Positions 1 to 7,391 of a stretch of DNA of 64,000 nucleotides are shown in pieces; positions within the stretch are counted from its first letter, which is position 1; every line of letters begins with the position of its first letter. Location of the stretch: contig NZ_JXDG01000018.1 of the NCBI RefSeq assembly GCF_000820515.1, positions 146,830 through 210,829 of the forward strand. Direction: 5' to 3'. The translations under genes were made by a program, and so were the position numbers. The stretch comes from Pseudomonas batumici (GTDB lineage Bacteria; Pseudomonadota; Gammaproteobacteria; Pseudomonadales; Pseudomonadaceae). The notes beneath the pieces were generated by a model. It searched no databases. It was not told where the DNA came from and was given only the letters and a program-made list of their open reading frames with translations.

Positions 1-252
1 CCAGTCGACGTCCAGCACGCCCTGGTACAGGTCCTCGGCGTCCTTCATGGGGAAGCGCTTGAGCACCAGCAGCACGCGGTTGGCCAAGCGCGACCAGAGA
101 CACAGCCGATAAGCGGTCTCCATATCGGCCGAGCCGCGAATGGCCGAGGTGTGCTCGCGCGCCTCCTCAAGGCCAAGCCCGACGGCTTCCTCAATGAGCA
201 GGCCTTCAAGGCCCTTGGGACAAGTGAGGAAGAGTTCGTAACGATCCGACAT
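1..252 (-). CDS. rlmL: 23S rRNA (guanine) methyltransferase RlmL/RlmKL, 5' part only
   Basis: Only the first 84 codons are present; the gene runs off the left edge. The start is the ATG at 252, and translation begins MSDRYELFLTCPKGLEGLL, which is how the N-terminal THUMP-type RNA-binding region of RlmL begins. The family is a fused enzyme that methylates two guanines of 23S rRNA (N2 of G2445 and N7 of G2069 in E. coli numbering) during 50S assembly. The two methyltransferase domains lie outside the window and cannot be checked. Divergent rmf follows, and pyrD after it, which is the order I know from other Pseudomonas genomes and which supports the call. Confidence 0.88.
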   Translation of the reverse strand, partial: MSDRYELFLTCPKGLEGLLIEEAVGLGLEEAREHTSAIRGSADMETAYRLCLWSRLANRVLLVLKRFPMKDAEDLYQGVLDVDW

Positions 253-840
253 GGGAATTCCAAGGCTTCAAGCCATCAGGGAACGGGCAAACGCATCGCC
301 CGCTCGGTTTCGATCAAGCGCTTTTCTCGAAGAGCGCTCGTGTGGCGCACCATTGCGCCTGTCCATCCAGGCAAATCCGCCAACCCGGGGGTTAAAAGAA
401 CTTTAGATGCCTGGACAGCTCAATATGTCCGTAACAAAAAGTCACATCGTGACCCTTCGTCGAATAATACCCGACCACAACAGGTCAGTAATCGCAGTAG
501 AGAATGAACCTCATCATTCATCTAAAGGCTGATCATAGCTGGGTTTTCTCCCAGCGACCGAGCAAACCGCCAGCCAATCTTATGGCCTTAACACCATTAT
601 CGTTACGTCCTTATGACAAAACGATCATTCACACGCCCCTGTGCATTGGTTAGAACTCACTACAGGTTGACGTCGCAATGGCGTCAACACACCGCTCTGC
701 ACCACGAAACCGCCCTGGCGTGTTCGGAGCGGAGCGGAGCTCGCCACGCCGGCAGCGAGCACCATGGCAGATGCATTCTGCCCGGCCTCGACGAGAGGTC
801 GACGGGAGATATAACAGTCAACCAGTGAGGGCAACACCCT
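253..840. other. 588-bp intergenic region between rlmL and rmf
   Basis: I see no convincing gene here. Open frames in the region have neither a Shine-Dalgarno sequence nor recognisable protein content. The part nearest rmf carries a possible -10 hexamer TATAAC at 810-815 without a clear -35 element, so the rmf promoter may sit there. A short hairpin (CTGGG/CCCAG, near 540-556) has no T-tract. The region is AT-richer than the flanking genes and could hold regulatory RNA or growth-phase control elements for rmf, but nothing in the sequence shows that directly. Confidence 0.5.
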
Positions 841-1056
841 ATGAGAAGACTTAAGCGTGATCCGTTGGAAAGAGCATTTTTACGCGGATATCAATACGGC
901 GTTCATGGCAAATCCCGCGAGCTTTGCCCCTTTACTCTACCGTCGGTACGCCAAGCCTGGATCAACGGCTGGCGAGAAGGACGCGGCGACAACTGGGACG
1001 GTATGACCGGCACTGCGGGGATCCACAGACTCAACGAACTTCACGCTGTCGGCTGA
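841..1056 (+). CDS. rmf: Ribosome modulation factor
   Basis: This 71-residue basic protein matches ribosome modulation factor. The N-terminus MRRLKRDPLERAFLRGYQYG and the later QAWINGWREGRGDNW segment are hallmarks of the family. Rmf binds 70S ribosomes in stationary phase and drives their pairing into inactive 100S dimers, which protects them during starvation. E. coli Rmf is 55 residues; the Pseudomonas form has a longer C-terminal tail, as here. The start at 841 has a purine-rich stretch (GTGAGGG) about 8 bases upstream. A strong terminator follows the gene at 1139, so it is probably a single-gene unit. Stationary-phase control is expected from the family but no operator is visible. Confidence 0.95.
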   Translation: MRRLKRDPLERAFLRGYQYGVHGKSRELCPFTLPSVRQAWINGWREGRGDNWDGMTGTAGIHRLNELHAVG

Positions 1057-1138
1057 TCAGGGCACATTCCGACACTACAATCCGAGCAACACACGACTTA
1101 CCATGCACGCCCCATCCGGGCGGCGGGCTTCGGCCCAG

Positions 1139-1168
1139 GGGGCTCCTTGACGGAGCCCCTTTTTATTT
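1139..1168 (+). terminator. Rho-independent terminator of rmf
   Basis: An 8-bp perfect stem GGGGCTCC/GGAGCCCC with a 5-base loop is followed by TTTTTATTT on the plus strand. The T-tract abuts the stop codon of convergent pyrD (TCA on the plus strand at 1168-1170). There is no T-run on the opposite strand, so it should act only on rmf. Confidence 0.9.
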
Positions 1169-2190
1169 CAGCGGCGTAACGCGGCGATGGCATCCACCGA
1201 CTCGCGAATCAGCGCCGGCCCCTTGTAGATGAACCCCGAATACACCTGCACCAGGCTCGCCCCGGCAGCGATCTTCTCGGCCGCGTGCTGGCCCTCGGTG
1301 ATACCGCCGGCGGCGATGATCGGCAAACGCCCGGCCAGTTCGGCGGCCAGTACCTTGACGGTATGGGTGCTCTTCTCGCGCACCGGCGCGCCGGACAGGC
1401 CGCCGGCCTCGTCGCCATGGGCCAGGCCCTCGACGCCGACACGGCTCAGGGTGGTGTTGGTGGCGATCACCGCATCCATGCCCGACTCCAGCAGCGCCTG
1501 GGCCACCAGCACGGTCTCTTCGTCGGTCATGTCCGGGGCGATCTTGATGGCCAGTGGTACGTACTTGCCATGCTGCTGCGCCAACTGCGCCTGACGTGCG
1601 CGCAGGGCCTCGAGCAGTTGCTTGAGCGAATCGCCAAATTGCAGGCTGCGCAGGCCCGGGGTGTTCGGCGAACTGACGTTGACCGTCACATAGCTGGCAT
1701 GGGCATAGACCTTGTCCAGGCAGATCAGGTAGTCATCGACGGCACGCTCCACCGGCGTGTCGAAGTTCTTGCCGATATTGATGCCCAGGATGCCGGTGTA
1801 GCGAGCGGCGCGGACCCGGGACACCAGGTTGTCCACGCCCAGGTTGTTGAAGCCCATGCGATTGATGATCGCCTCGGCTTGCGGCAGGCGGAAGATCCGT
1901 GGTTTCGGATTGCCCGGCTGCGGCCGTGGCGTCACCGTACCGATTTCGACGAAGCCGAAGCCCAGCTGGGCAAAGCCGTCGATGGCCGCGCCGTTCTTGT
2001 CCAGGCCCGCGGCCAGGCCCACCGGGTTGGGAAAGTCCAGCCCCATGACCGTCACCGGGCTCGACGCCGGGGCTTTGCACAACAGGCCGTTGAGCCCCAG
2101 GCGGCCGCCCGCGCCGATCAGATCCAGAGACAGGTCGTGGGAGACTTCCGGAGAAAACTTGAACAACAGCTGGCGGGCCAGGTTATACAT
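1168..2190 (-). CDS. pyrD: Dihydroorotate dehydrogenase (quinone), class 2
   Basis: PyrD oxidises dihydroorotate to orotate in pyrimidine synthesis, passing electrons to membrane quinone. The 340-residue protein begins [20 protein letters not shown], an amphipathic N-terminal helix typical of the membrane-associated class 2 enzymes. It contains the FMN-barrel sequence [13 protein letters not shown], the catalytic serine segment [11 protein letters not shown], and the phosphate-binding end IAAGGIT...[10 protein letters not shown]. An in-frame upstream extension to 2268 reads poorly and is not family-like, so the internal ATG at 2190 is chosen. The gene converges on rmf. It is the last ordinary housekeeping gene before the secretion-type regulatory group starting at 2278. 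Confidence 0.96.
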   Translation of the reverse strand: MYNLARQLLFKFSPEVSHDLSLDLIGAGGRLGLNGLLCKAPASSPVTVMGLDFPNPVGLAAGLDKNGAAIDGFAQLGFGFVEIGTVTPRPQPGNPKPRIFRLPQAEAIINRMGFNNLGVDNLVSRVRAARYTGILGINIGKNFDTPVERAVDDYLICLDKVYAHASYVTVNVSSPNTPGLRSLQFGDSLKQLLEALRARQAQLAQQHGKYVPLAIKIAPDMTDEETVLVAQALLESGMDAVIATNTTLSRVGVEGLAHGDEAGGLSGAPVREKSTHTVKVLAAELAGRLPIIAAGGITEGQHAAEKIAAGASLVQVYSGFIYKGPALIRESVDAIAALRR

Positions 2191-2277
2191 GGGCGGGCTT
2201 GACTCGGATGGCGGCGATAGTGGGCGGCGATTATAGCCGGGCCCCGGAAAAAACCATAGGCGCAGCACCGCCGCGGA

Positions 2278-2862
2278 TCACCGGCAAGGCGGCACGCGTG
2301 TCGCATCGCCGCAGCCCTGCAGGCTGGTCACCAGGGCCAGGCGGGCCAGGGCCTGGTGATTGCCGGCCTCCCGTTCAAGGACCCGGGCCACTGCCGCACG
2401 CGCCTGCTCGACGCCCGCGCCCCGGTCACACAACCCCAACATCGACAACGCCAGCCAGGTATCGGCCAACTGCAACGCATCCCAGGGCTCGGCACAGGCG
2501 GCCATCTGCTCCGCCGGCTCAATCAGGCCGGGCACCAATGGCACGACCGGCGCAGTGAAGCGATAGCCCCTTCCGTAGACAGTGACAATGTAACTCTTGC
2601 TCTCCTCCAGCAATTTGCGCAGCACATAGATACAGCGTGTCAGCGACTCCTCGGCAGCGTCCATGCCTGGCCAGACACTGTCGAGCAAATGATCCTTGGT
2701 CACCAGCCTTCCAGCTGAGCCCAGCAACAGGCGCAGCACCTGCAACTCCTTGGGCGGCAGATGAATGTCCCGGCCGCGGGTCACCAGGTTTCCATCGCTT
2801 TGCAATATCCATTGACCAAAGACGAAGGCATGTCTCGGAGCCTTTCCAGTGGCGCTGTCCAT
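2278..2862 (-). CDS. HilA-like transcriptional regulator, shortened
   Basis: The 194-residue protein carries an OmpR/ToxR-type winged helix at about residues 12-108. It matches the DNA-binding part of HilA, the SPI-1 master activator, with shared stretches such as LPPKE, EESLTRCIYVLRK and VYGRGYRF. After it come only about 85 residues, where LADTWLALSMLGLCDRG...NHQALARLAL resembles one TPR-like segment of HilA. Salmonella HilA is about 550 residues, so the central and C-terminal regions are missing. There is no receiver domain, so it is not an ordinary response regulator. The ATG at 2862 has a GAGG very close to it. It lies 209 bp downstream of the IacP-like gene, on the same strand. I infer either a reduced regulator or a decaying gene. 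Confidence 0.72.
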   Translation of the reverse strand: MDSATGKAPRHAFVFGQWILQSDGNLVTRGRDIHLPPKELQVLRLLLGSAGRLVTKDHLLDSVWPGMDAAEESLTRCIYVLRKLLEESKSYIVTVYGRGYRFTAPVVPLVPGLIEPAEQMAACAEPWDALQLADTWLALSMLGLCDRGAGVEQARAAVARVLEREAGNHQALARLALVTSLQGCGDATRVPPCR

Positions 2863-3071
2863 AACCTCGACGCAATCCTCTATAGAGATGTACGACCATT
2901 CAAAAATAAACCCGGGAAAAGGGCTTACTCACGAGGAACGCAACGACTATAGGAATTCACACAGAGCCATGTCGGTAGGACATTTCCCGCATAAAAAAGG
3001 AATATTCAGCAAGGCTTAAGACTCGATAAAACCTACAGGCCTTAGCGCAATTCGCCCACGCACACTGCGCC
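2863..3071. other. 209-bp gap between HilA-like and IacP-like genes
   Basis: No gene is visible. The sequence is clearly AT-richer than its neighbours, with several A/T runs between about 2900 and 3040, as expected for a promoter region or for foreign DNA. No Rho-independent terminator follows the IacP-like stop, so read-through into the HilA-like gene is possible. Confidence 0.45.
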
Positions 3072-3365
3072 TCAAAGCAGGAGATTTCGCCGCTCCCCGC
3101 GCGCTCCACGGGCGTTTCCTACACAGCGGCACATATCCGCCACGGTACGCCAGCGAACAGCCTCAGCGACCGACAGCTCGATACCGAACGCCGCATTGAA
3201 CCGCCCCACCAGCTCGGCAAGATCCGCCTCGTCGATACCCAGGTCTTCCAGCATTCTCGACTCGAAGCGGATCTTTCTGCGCGACACTGAAAAATGCTCG
3301 GCCAGCAACACCATCACCTGCTGCTCGATAAAATAGTCACACCCTCCCGGATCCAGGTAACTCAT
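3072..3365 (-). CDS. IacP-like acyl carrier protein homologue lacking the DSL serine
   Basis: This 97-residue protein looks like the SPI-1 acyl carrier protein IacP. The helix-2 region reads MLEDLGIDEADLAELV and the C-terminal part reads RWRTVADMCRCV, close to the IacP segments LVEDLYADSLDLIDIV and MTTFADICRVV. Aligned by eye, the DSL motif that carries 4'-phosphopantetheine is DEA here, so the serine is glutamate. It should therefore be unable to take the prosthetic group. The start is uncertain: ATG at 3365 is preferred, while an in-frame GTG at 3410 would overlap the sicA-like stop by 14 bases. In Salmonella, iacP follows sipA; here it follows the SicA-like gene directly, with no sip genes between. 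Confidence 0.7.
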   Translation of the reverse strand: MSYLDPGGCDYFIEQQVMVLLAEHFSVSRRKIRFESRMLEDLGIDEADLAELVGRFNAAFGIELSVAEAVRWRTVADMCRCVGNARGARGERRNLLL

Positions 3366-3396
3366 CTTTTCATTTTCCGAATCCCCTGCCCGGCCA

Positions 3397-3816
3397 TCAC
3401 TGAATGGCACCCGCGCTCAAATCCTCGAGATAGGCCCGCGAGCGCCGGGGCAGCTCGCCGTGAGCCGCCTGCTCGAGCACATATTCAAAACAGTCCCTGG
3501 CCTTGGCGTGCGCCCCGAGCGCCAGCTGGCACTCGCCGGTATAGAACATCGGCCGGTAGTCGTCCCGGTCCTGGGCAAACGCCACCGCATAGAGCTCGAT
3601 GGCCTTGCGATAGCGCCCCGAGACCTGATAGACCGCCGCCAGTCCCATCCAGTAATGGCTGTTGTAAAAGTCGTAAATACACAGGAAACGGAAGAGTTTT
3701 TCCGCCTCCTCCAGGCGTCCTTGCTCCTGGAACCGGCAGGCGTGGGCATAGAGTCCCTGCACCTGTTCGTTGCCGCTTTCGCTCATCTCCTTGAGCGCCT
3801 CTTTCGGGCCACTCAT
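3397..3816 (-). CDS. SicA-like type III secretion chaperone (SycD/LcrH family)
   Basis: The 139-residue protein strongly matches SicA. Shared blocks include GLYAHA, QGRLEEAE, FRFLCIYDFYN, MGLAAV, LYAVAF and DYRP.F.TG.CQL across three tetratricopeptide repeats (about residues 20-125). SicA-class chaperones bind the translocators SipB and SipC in the cytosol and, once freed, act as coactivator of InvF. The start at ATG 3816 has a clear GGGAG seven bases upstream; an in-frame GTG at 3864 overlaps the InvF-like stop as GTGA, so coupling is possible. No SipB or SipC homologue is nearby, so its usual clients would have to be elsewhere or lost. The conserved core argues that the protein is still folded and selected. 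Confidence 0.85.
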   Translation of the reverse strand: MSGPKEALKEMSESGNEQVQGLYAHACRFQEQGRLEEAEKLFRFLCIYDFYNSHYWMGLAAVYQVSGRYRKAIELYAVAFAQDRDDYRPMFYTGECQLALGAHAKARDCFEYVLEQAAHGELPRRSRAYLEDLSAGAIQ

Positions 3817-3860
3817 CGCCACACTCCCGAGGAACACGCCAGTGGCTGACGTCTTGACTG

Positions 3861-4694
3861 TCACGAGACCATCGAGCCCATGGAGGCCTGGATATCGCAG
3901 AGGCGACTGGGCGCCACCCCCAGCAATTCACGCACCTCCTTGGAAAAGTGCGACGAAGAGGCATAACCGAACTCCAGCGCCACATCGGTCAACGAACACT
4001 CGCTGCCAATCATGCTCAGCAGGGCCTTGGCCGTCCGCCAGTCGCGCAACTCGGGCTTGGCCGCACAACCCAGGGCCTGATGGCACAAACGTCGAAAGTG
4101 CGAGACCGACACGCCATAACGCTTGGCCAGGCCGATCAGTTTCTCGCTGGCGGTGCCTTGCTCCAGGAGAAAACGCACCAGCCAGTAGTCCGGACTTTGC
4201 CGCAAGACTTCGGCAAAGCGTTGATAGGCGGGATCACCGCGCAAGGCGCACTCGATATACCAGGACTCCAGCAGGGTCCGGCTTGCCGATATCCCCGAGG
4301 CCAGGGACAAGGCCGCCCAGGGCGCGGCGGCGGATCGCGCCCGCTCGAAGCTCATGCCCTGGTCGATAAACACCTGCAGCTTGACCAGGCTGGCCTCCAC
4401 GGGGCGCTCGGCGAGCAAACCACCGTCAATGACCCGCAGCATGCCCCGCGCCACCAGCAAGCCCTGCCAGCGCGCCGGCAGGCACCAGGACACGTTCGCC
4501 TCTTCATGGGCCAGGCACACACCGGCCTCCCCCGCCTGTACCTGCACCACCTGTTCGCCACATAGCCATTCCGGACACCTGGTCGCGGATAGTTCATCGA
4601 TCTGCACGCTGCGCCCCGTCTCGTTCTTATTGAGCAGTGCGATGATGGCCGGGCCGCGCCAGCCAATCATGATGAAAATCTGATGAACGGACAT
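3861..4694 (-). CDS. InvF-like AraC-family transcriptional activator
   Basis: The protein of about 277 residues ends in an AraC-type double helix-turn-helix. The C-terminal third resembles InvF of SPI-1: it shares YWLV.FLL, YGVS.SHFRRLC, ALG..AK.ELR.WR.A..LL and SSHFS.E..ELLGV. InvF, helped by SicA, activates translocator and effector promoters. The N-terminal 150 residues have no motif I can name. The start is uncertain: ATG at 4694 is chosen, but ATG 4670 and TTG 4706 are in frame and none has a good ribosome site. The gene lies just past the oprF terminator and overlaps the following chaperone frame, consistent with an invF-sicA-iacP operon. Confidence 0.8.
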   Translation of the reverse strand: MSVHQIFIMIGWRGPAIIALLNKNETGRSVQIDELSATRCPEWLCGEQVVQVQAGEAGVCLAHEEANVSWCLPARWQGLLVARGMLRVIDGGLLAERPVEASLVKLQVFIDQGMSFERARSAAAPWAALSLASGISASRTLLESWYIECALRGDPAYQRFAEVLRQSPDYWLVRFLLEQGTASEKLIGLAKRYGVSVSHFRRLCHQALGCAAKPELRDWRTAKALLSMIGSECSLTDVALEFGYASSSHFSKEVRELLGVAPSRLCDIQASMGSMVS

Positions 4695-4747
4695 CCGAAA
4701 GCGCAAAAGTGCAGGTCGGTGGCCGCGCCAAGCTCAAATCGCAGGCG

Positions 4748-4780
4748 AAAAAAAGCCCGGCCTAAGCCGGGCTTTTTCTT
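4748..4780 (-). terminator. Terminator of oprF
   Basis: A 10-bp perfect stem AAAGCCCGGC/GCCGGGCTTT with a 4-base loop lies at 4752-4775. Read on the minus strand it ends in seven Ts, right after the oprF stop. It also isolates the InvF-like gene from oprF transcription. Confidence 0.9.
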
Positions 4781-4792
4781 ACCGCAAGCTAA

Positions 4793-5773
4793 TTACTGAG
4801 CTTGGGCTTCTACGGAAGCTTCTACACGACGGTTCATCGCGCGGCCAGCTTCAGTGGCGTTGTCAGCCACTGGACGGGTTTTGCCGTAGCCAACCGAGGT
4901 GATGCGGTCAGCACGAACGCCGTCTTTGACCAGAACTTGTTTCACAGCGTCAGCACGCTTCTGGGACAGCTTCTGGTTGTAAGCGTCAGGACCGACGTTG
5001 TCAGTGTGACCCGAAACCTGGGTAGTGGTTTTTGGGTACTGCTTCATGAAGTCAGCCAGGCTCTTCACGTCGCCGTAGCTGTTAGGCTTGACCACAGCCT
5101 TGTTGAAGTCGAACTTCACGTCCAGCTGGACTTTAACAACTTCTGGAGCTGGAGCGGATTCAGCCACTGGAGCTGGAGCCGGCTCTGGAGCAGGCGCTGG
5201 AGCCGGAGCTACCTTGCCACCGCTGCCACCGAAGTTCACGCCCAGGCCGATCAGAGCCTGGTAGTCCCAACGACCGTTGTCCAGCTTGTAGTCGGCTTCA
5301 CCGCCGGCACGAGCGTACAGGTTGTCGGTGATGTACATCTTCACACCGGCACCGGTGGTCAGGTAGGTCGAACCGTCACGGCCAGTGTGACCGTCAGCAA
5401 CGACGTTGCTCATGCTGCCGTGGGACACGCCACCTTCAACATACGGACGGAACATGTCGCCGACTTGACCGAAGTGGTACTGGGACTTCAGACCGAAGTG
5501 GTCACCGCGGATACGCTGGTTGCCAGTGTCGGCGTCCGAACGGGTGTACTCGTCCTTACGGTAGGTCAGGTTCACCGAAACGTCGTCGGTCAGGAAGTAG
5601 CCGATCGAGACGCCAGGTGTGCGACCGTTCTGGTAGGAATCGACGCTGTGGTTCCAGGTTTTGCCCCAGAACGCTTCACCTTCGACCGCGCCTTGACCTT
5701 GTGCCAGTGCGCCGAACGAAGTAGCGGCAATGAGAGAACCAATGGCCAAGCCCAAGGTGTTTTTCAGTTTCAT
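4793..5773 (-). CDS. oprF: Major outer membrane porin OprF
   Basis: OprF is the major porin and outer membrane to peptidoglycan anchor of Pseudomonas. The 326-residue protein has a cleavable signal peptide (about 1-24, ending ALAQ), an eight-stranded beta-barrel (about 25-190), a proline-alanine linker (about 195-225, repeated APAP) and a C-terminal OmpA-type peptidoglycan-binding domain with VKFDFNKAVVKP, SGHTDNVGPD and NRRVE. No cysteine occurs anywhere, whereas P. aeruginosa OprF has four in its central region. The ribosome site GGGGATTTAACGG is typical of oprF genes. A sigma-70-like promoter lies at 5797-5826, and SigX, encoded just upstream, is known to contribute to oprF transcription in the genus. 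Confidence 0.98.
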   Translation of the reverse strand: MKLKNTLGLAIGSLIAATSFGALAQGQGAVEGEAFWGKTWNHSVDSYQNGRTPGVSIGYFLTDDVSVNLTYRKDEYTRSDADTGNQRIRGDHFGLKSQYHFGQVGDMFRPYVEGGVSHGSMSNVVADGHTGRDGSTYLTTGAGVKMYITDNLYARAGGEADYKLDNGRWDYQALIGLGVNFGGSGGKVAPAPAPAPEPAPAPVAESAPAPEVVKVQLDVKFDFNKAVVKPNSYGDVKSLADFMKQYPKTTTQVSGHTDNVGPDAYNQKLSQKRADAVKQVLVKDGVRADRITSVGYGKTRPVADNATEAGRAMNRRVEASVEAQAQ

Positions 5774-5796
5774 CCGTTAAATCCCCATCTGGTGAT

Positions 5797-5826
5797 TGTA
5801 TAGCAGTCCCGCAAACCGGGGGACAA
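5797..5826 (-). promoter_or_regulatory. oprF: Probable sigma-70-type promoter of oprF
   Basis: On the minus strand TTGTCC and TATACA are separated by 18 bases, and TG one base before the -10 box (TGCTATACA) gives an extended -10. The -10 hexamer lies about 24 bp before the oprF start codon. The assignment is by pattern only; a SigX-dependent promoter may lie further upstream but I cannot define it. Confidence 0.5.
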
Positions 5827-5880
5827 CTCGGCGGCAAGTGTAGCAGAACTTGCCTACACGTAAGAGACATTTGCGCTGAA

Positions 5881-6471
5881 CTAAGTTTCAGCGATACCCG
5901 CAAATTTCTCACGCAATTTGTCAAGGGCCCGCTTATAGCGCATTTTCGTGGCGCTCAAGCCCATGTGCATGATGTCGGCAATCTCCTGAAACTCCAGCTC
6001 TGCGACAAAACGTAGCACCAGAATTTCCCGGTCAATTGGGTTCACATGCACTAACCATCGATCTAGTCCACCCTTCTCCTCGGGCTTCGGCGTCTTCTCT
6101 TCAGACGCCTCCTCAAGGGGGTCGAGACTCAAGGCATCCATCAAGCGCCGCTTCCTGCGCTCTTTGCGATACTGCGTAATGCACTCGTTGTACGTGATGC
6201 TATATAGCCATGTCTTGAACTTCGATTTACCCTCAAAGTTCTTGAGGCCATACAGCACCTTCAACATCACTTCCTGACAGACATCATCCGCGTCGCGTTC
6301 GTTCCCCAAATACCTTGAACAAACGCTGAACAAGGTTCGTTGATAGCGCCGCATCAACTCTTCATAGGCGCGGGTCACATGGAACAGCTCGGTATGCGCG
6401 CGCGCCACCAACTCCTCATCGGTGAGTTCGCGGGGGTCGTAGCGCATGGAGAGCGATTGGGCTTTATTCAA
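5881..6471 (-). CDS. sigX: ECF sigma factor SigX
   Basis: SigX is an extracytoplasmic-function sigma factor that controls oprF, fatty acid synthesis and membrane homeostasis in Pseudomonas. The 196-residue protein has sigma region 2 (about 35-105: YLGNERDADDVCQEVMLKV, FKTWLYSITYNECI) and region 4 (about 140-190: DREILVLRFVAELEFQEIAD, SATKMRYKRALDKLREK). The ATG at 6471 is used; MRYDPREL at 6447 is an in-frame alternative. There is no anti-sigma gene in the usual downstream position; oprF follows instead. The cfrX-cmpX-sigX-oprF order is the one I know from P. aeruginosa. Confidence 0.97.
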   Translation of the reverse strand: MNKAQSLSMRYDPRELTDEELVARAHTELFHVTRAYEELMRRYQRTLFSVCSRYLGNERDADDVCQEVMLKVLYGLKNFEGKSKFKTWLYSITYNECITQYRKERRKRRLMDALSLDPLEEASEEKTPKPEEKGGLDRWLVHVNPIDREILVLRFVAELEFQEIADIMHMGLSATKMRYKRALDKLREKFAGIAET

Positions 6472-6564
6472 AACGAGTCGGGCCGACAGTCAGGTCAATG
6501 TCCGCCGCAGCCCAAACGGCTGCGGGCTATTTTGCGGCGGCATAGATTAGCAGGGTTTGCCGGG

Positions 6565-7389
6565 TTAGCGGCTGCTGACATGCTGCTCCAGCAGGATCCG
6601 ATTGGAGAGAGAGACTAGCTCACCCTCATCGGTCAGCAATGTCGTCTTGACCGTGCCGATCTCTTCGATCTGTCCTTCGACCTCTCCCACTCGCACTTGT
6701 TGCCCAACCTGATACAACTCACGCACATAGATTCCCGCAAGAATCTGCCCGGCGATTTCCCGACTGCCCAGCCCCATGGCCAGCGCAACCGCCAGACCAA
6801 CGGTAATAAGCACGATGACGATCACATGGTTCAGCAGGTCGGTCTTGACCTCCAGCTGACTGATCGCCACCGAAATACTGATAATAATCACCAGGCCCTG
6901 GGCGATCCGGCCCAGACCCGAAGCGTAATCCAGACCGACCCCTTCGGCCGCGCCGCGCACCAGCCCGCTGACCACCTGGGCCAGCAAAACCCCCACCAGC
7001 AACACCAGGGCCGCGCCGAACACCTTCGGCAAATACAGGGCCAGCATGTCGAGCGTAGCTGAAACTCGCTCAAGTCCAAGGGATTCCGCAGCAGAAACCA
7101 GGAAAATCAGCAAAATGAACCAGTAGACGATCTTGCCCACCAGCGTCGAAATCGGCACCTGGAGGCCGGCACGGCTCAACAGCTTGGTCAATCCGGTACC
7201 GCCCATCAGGCGATCCAGCCCCAGCTTGGCCAGCAGCTTGGACAACAGGGTGTCCAGCAGCTTGGCCACCACGAACCCCAGCAGTACCACCACCAGCGCC
7301 CCGAACAGGTTGGGGATGAAGTTCGCGACTTTGGTCCACAAGGCAGTCATTGCCGTGACGAGACTCTGGGTCCAGAGGTCAAGTTCCAT
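6565..7389 (-). CDS. cmpX: Inner membrane mechanosensitive-type protein CmpX
   Basis: This 274-residue protein has about five hydrophobic segments (near 20-42, 85-105, 120-145, 160-180 and 185-205). They are followed by an MscS-type beta domain with MGLGSREIAGQILAGIY and a short soluble tail. It corresponds to CmpX, a conserved cytoplasmic membrane protein upstream of sigX. CmpX has been linked to membrane tension sensing and to SigX activity, but the mechanism is not shown by this sequence. It lies 93 bp upstream of sigX and starts two bases after the cfrX stop, so cfrX and cmpX are very probably cotranscribed. Confidence 0.92.
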   Translation of the reverse strand: MELDLWTQSLVTAMTALWTKVANFIPNLFGALVVVLLGFVVAKLLDTLLSKLLAKLGLDRLMGGTGLTKLLSRAGLQVPISTLVGKIVYWFILLIFLVSAAESLGLERVSATLDMLALYLPKVFGAALVLLVGVLLAQVVSGLVRGAAEGVGLDYASGLGRIAQGLVIIISISVAISQLEVKTDLLNHVIVIVLITVGLAVALAMGLGSREIAGQILAGIYVRELYQVGQQVRVGEVEGQIEEIGTVKTTLLTDEGELVSLSNRILLEQHVSSR

Positions 7390-7391
7390 AT

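Noticed and set aside
151..507. 118-codon frame between rlmL and rmf
   Set aside because: It begins inside rlmL in antisense, has no ribosome site and no recognisable content.
2278..2862. Ordinary OmpR-type response regulator
   Set aside because: There is no receiver domain or phosphorylatable aspartate; the winged helix is N-terminal, as in HilA/ToxR-type proteins.
3861..4694. ExsA-type (Ysc family) type III regulator
   Set aside because: The C-terminal sequence and the linked SicA- and IacP-like genes fit InvF of the Inv/Spa family better than ExsA, and no exsC/exsD/exsE-like gene is present.
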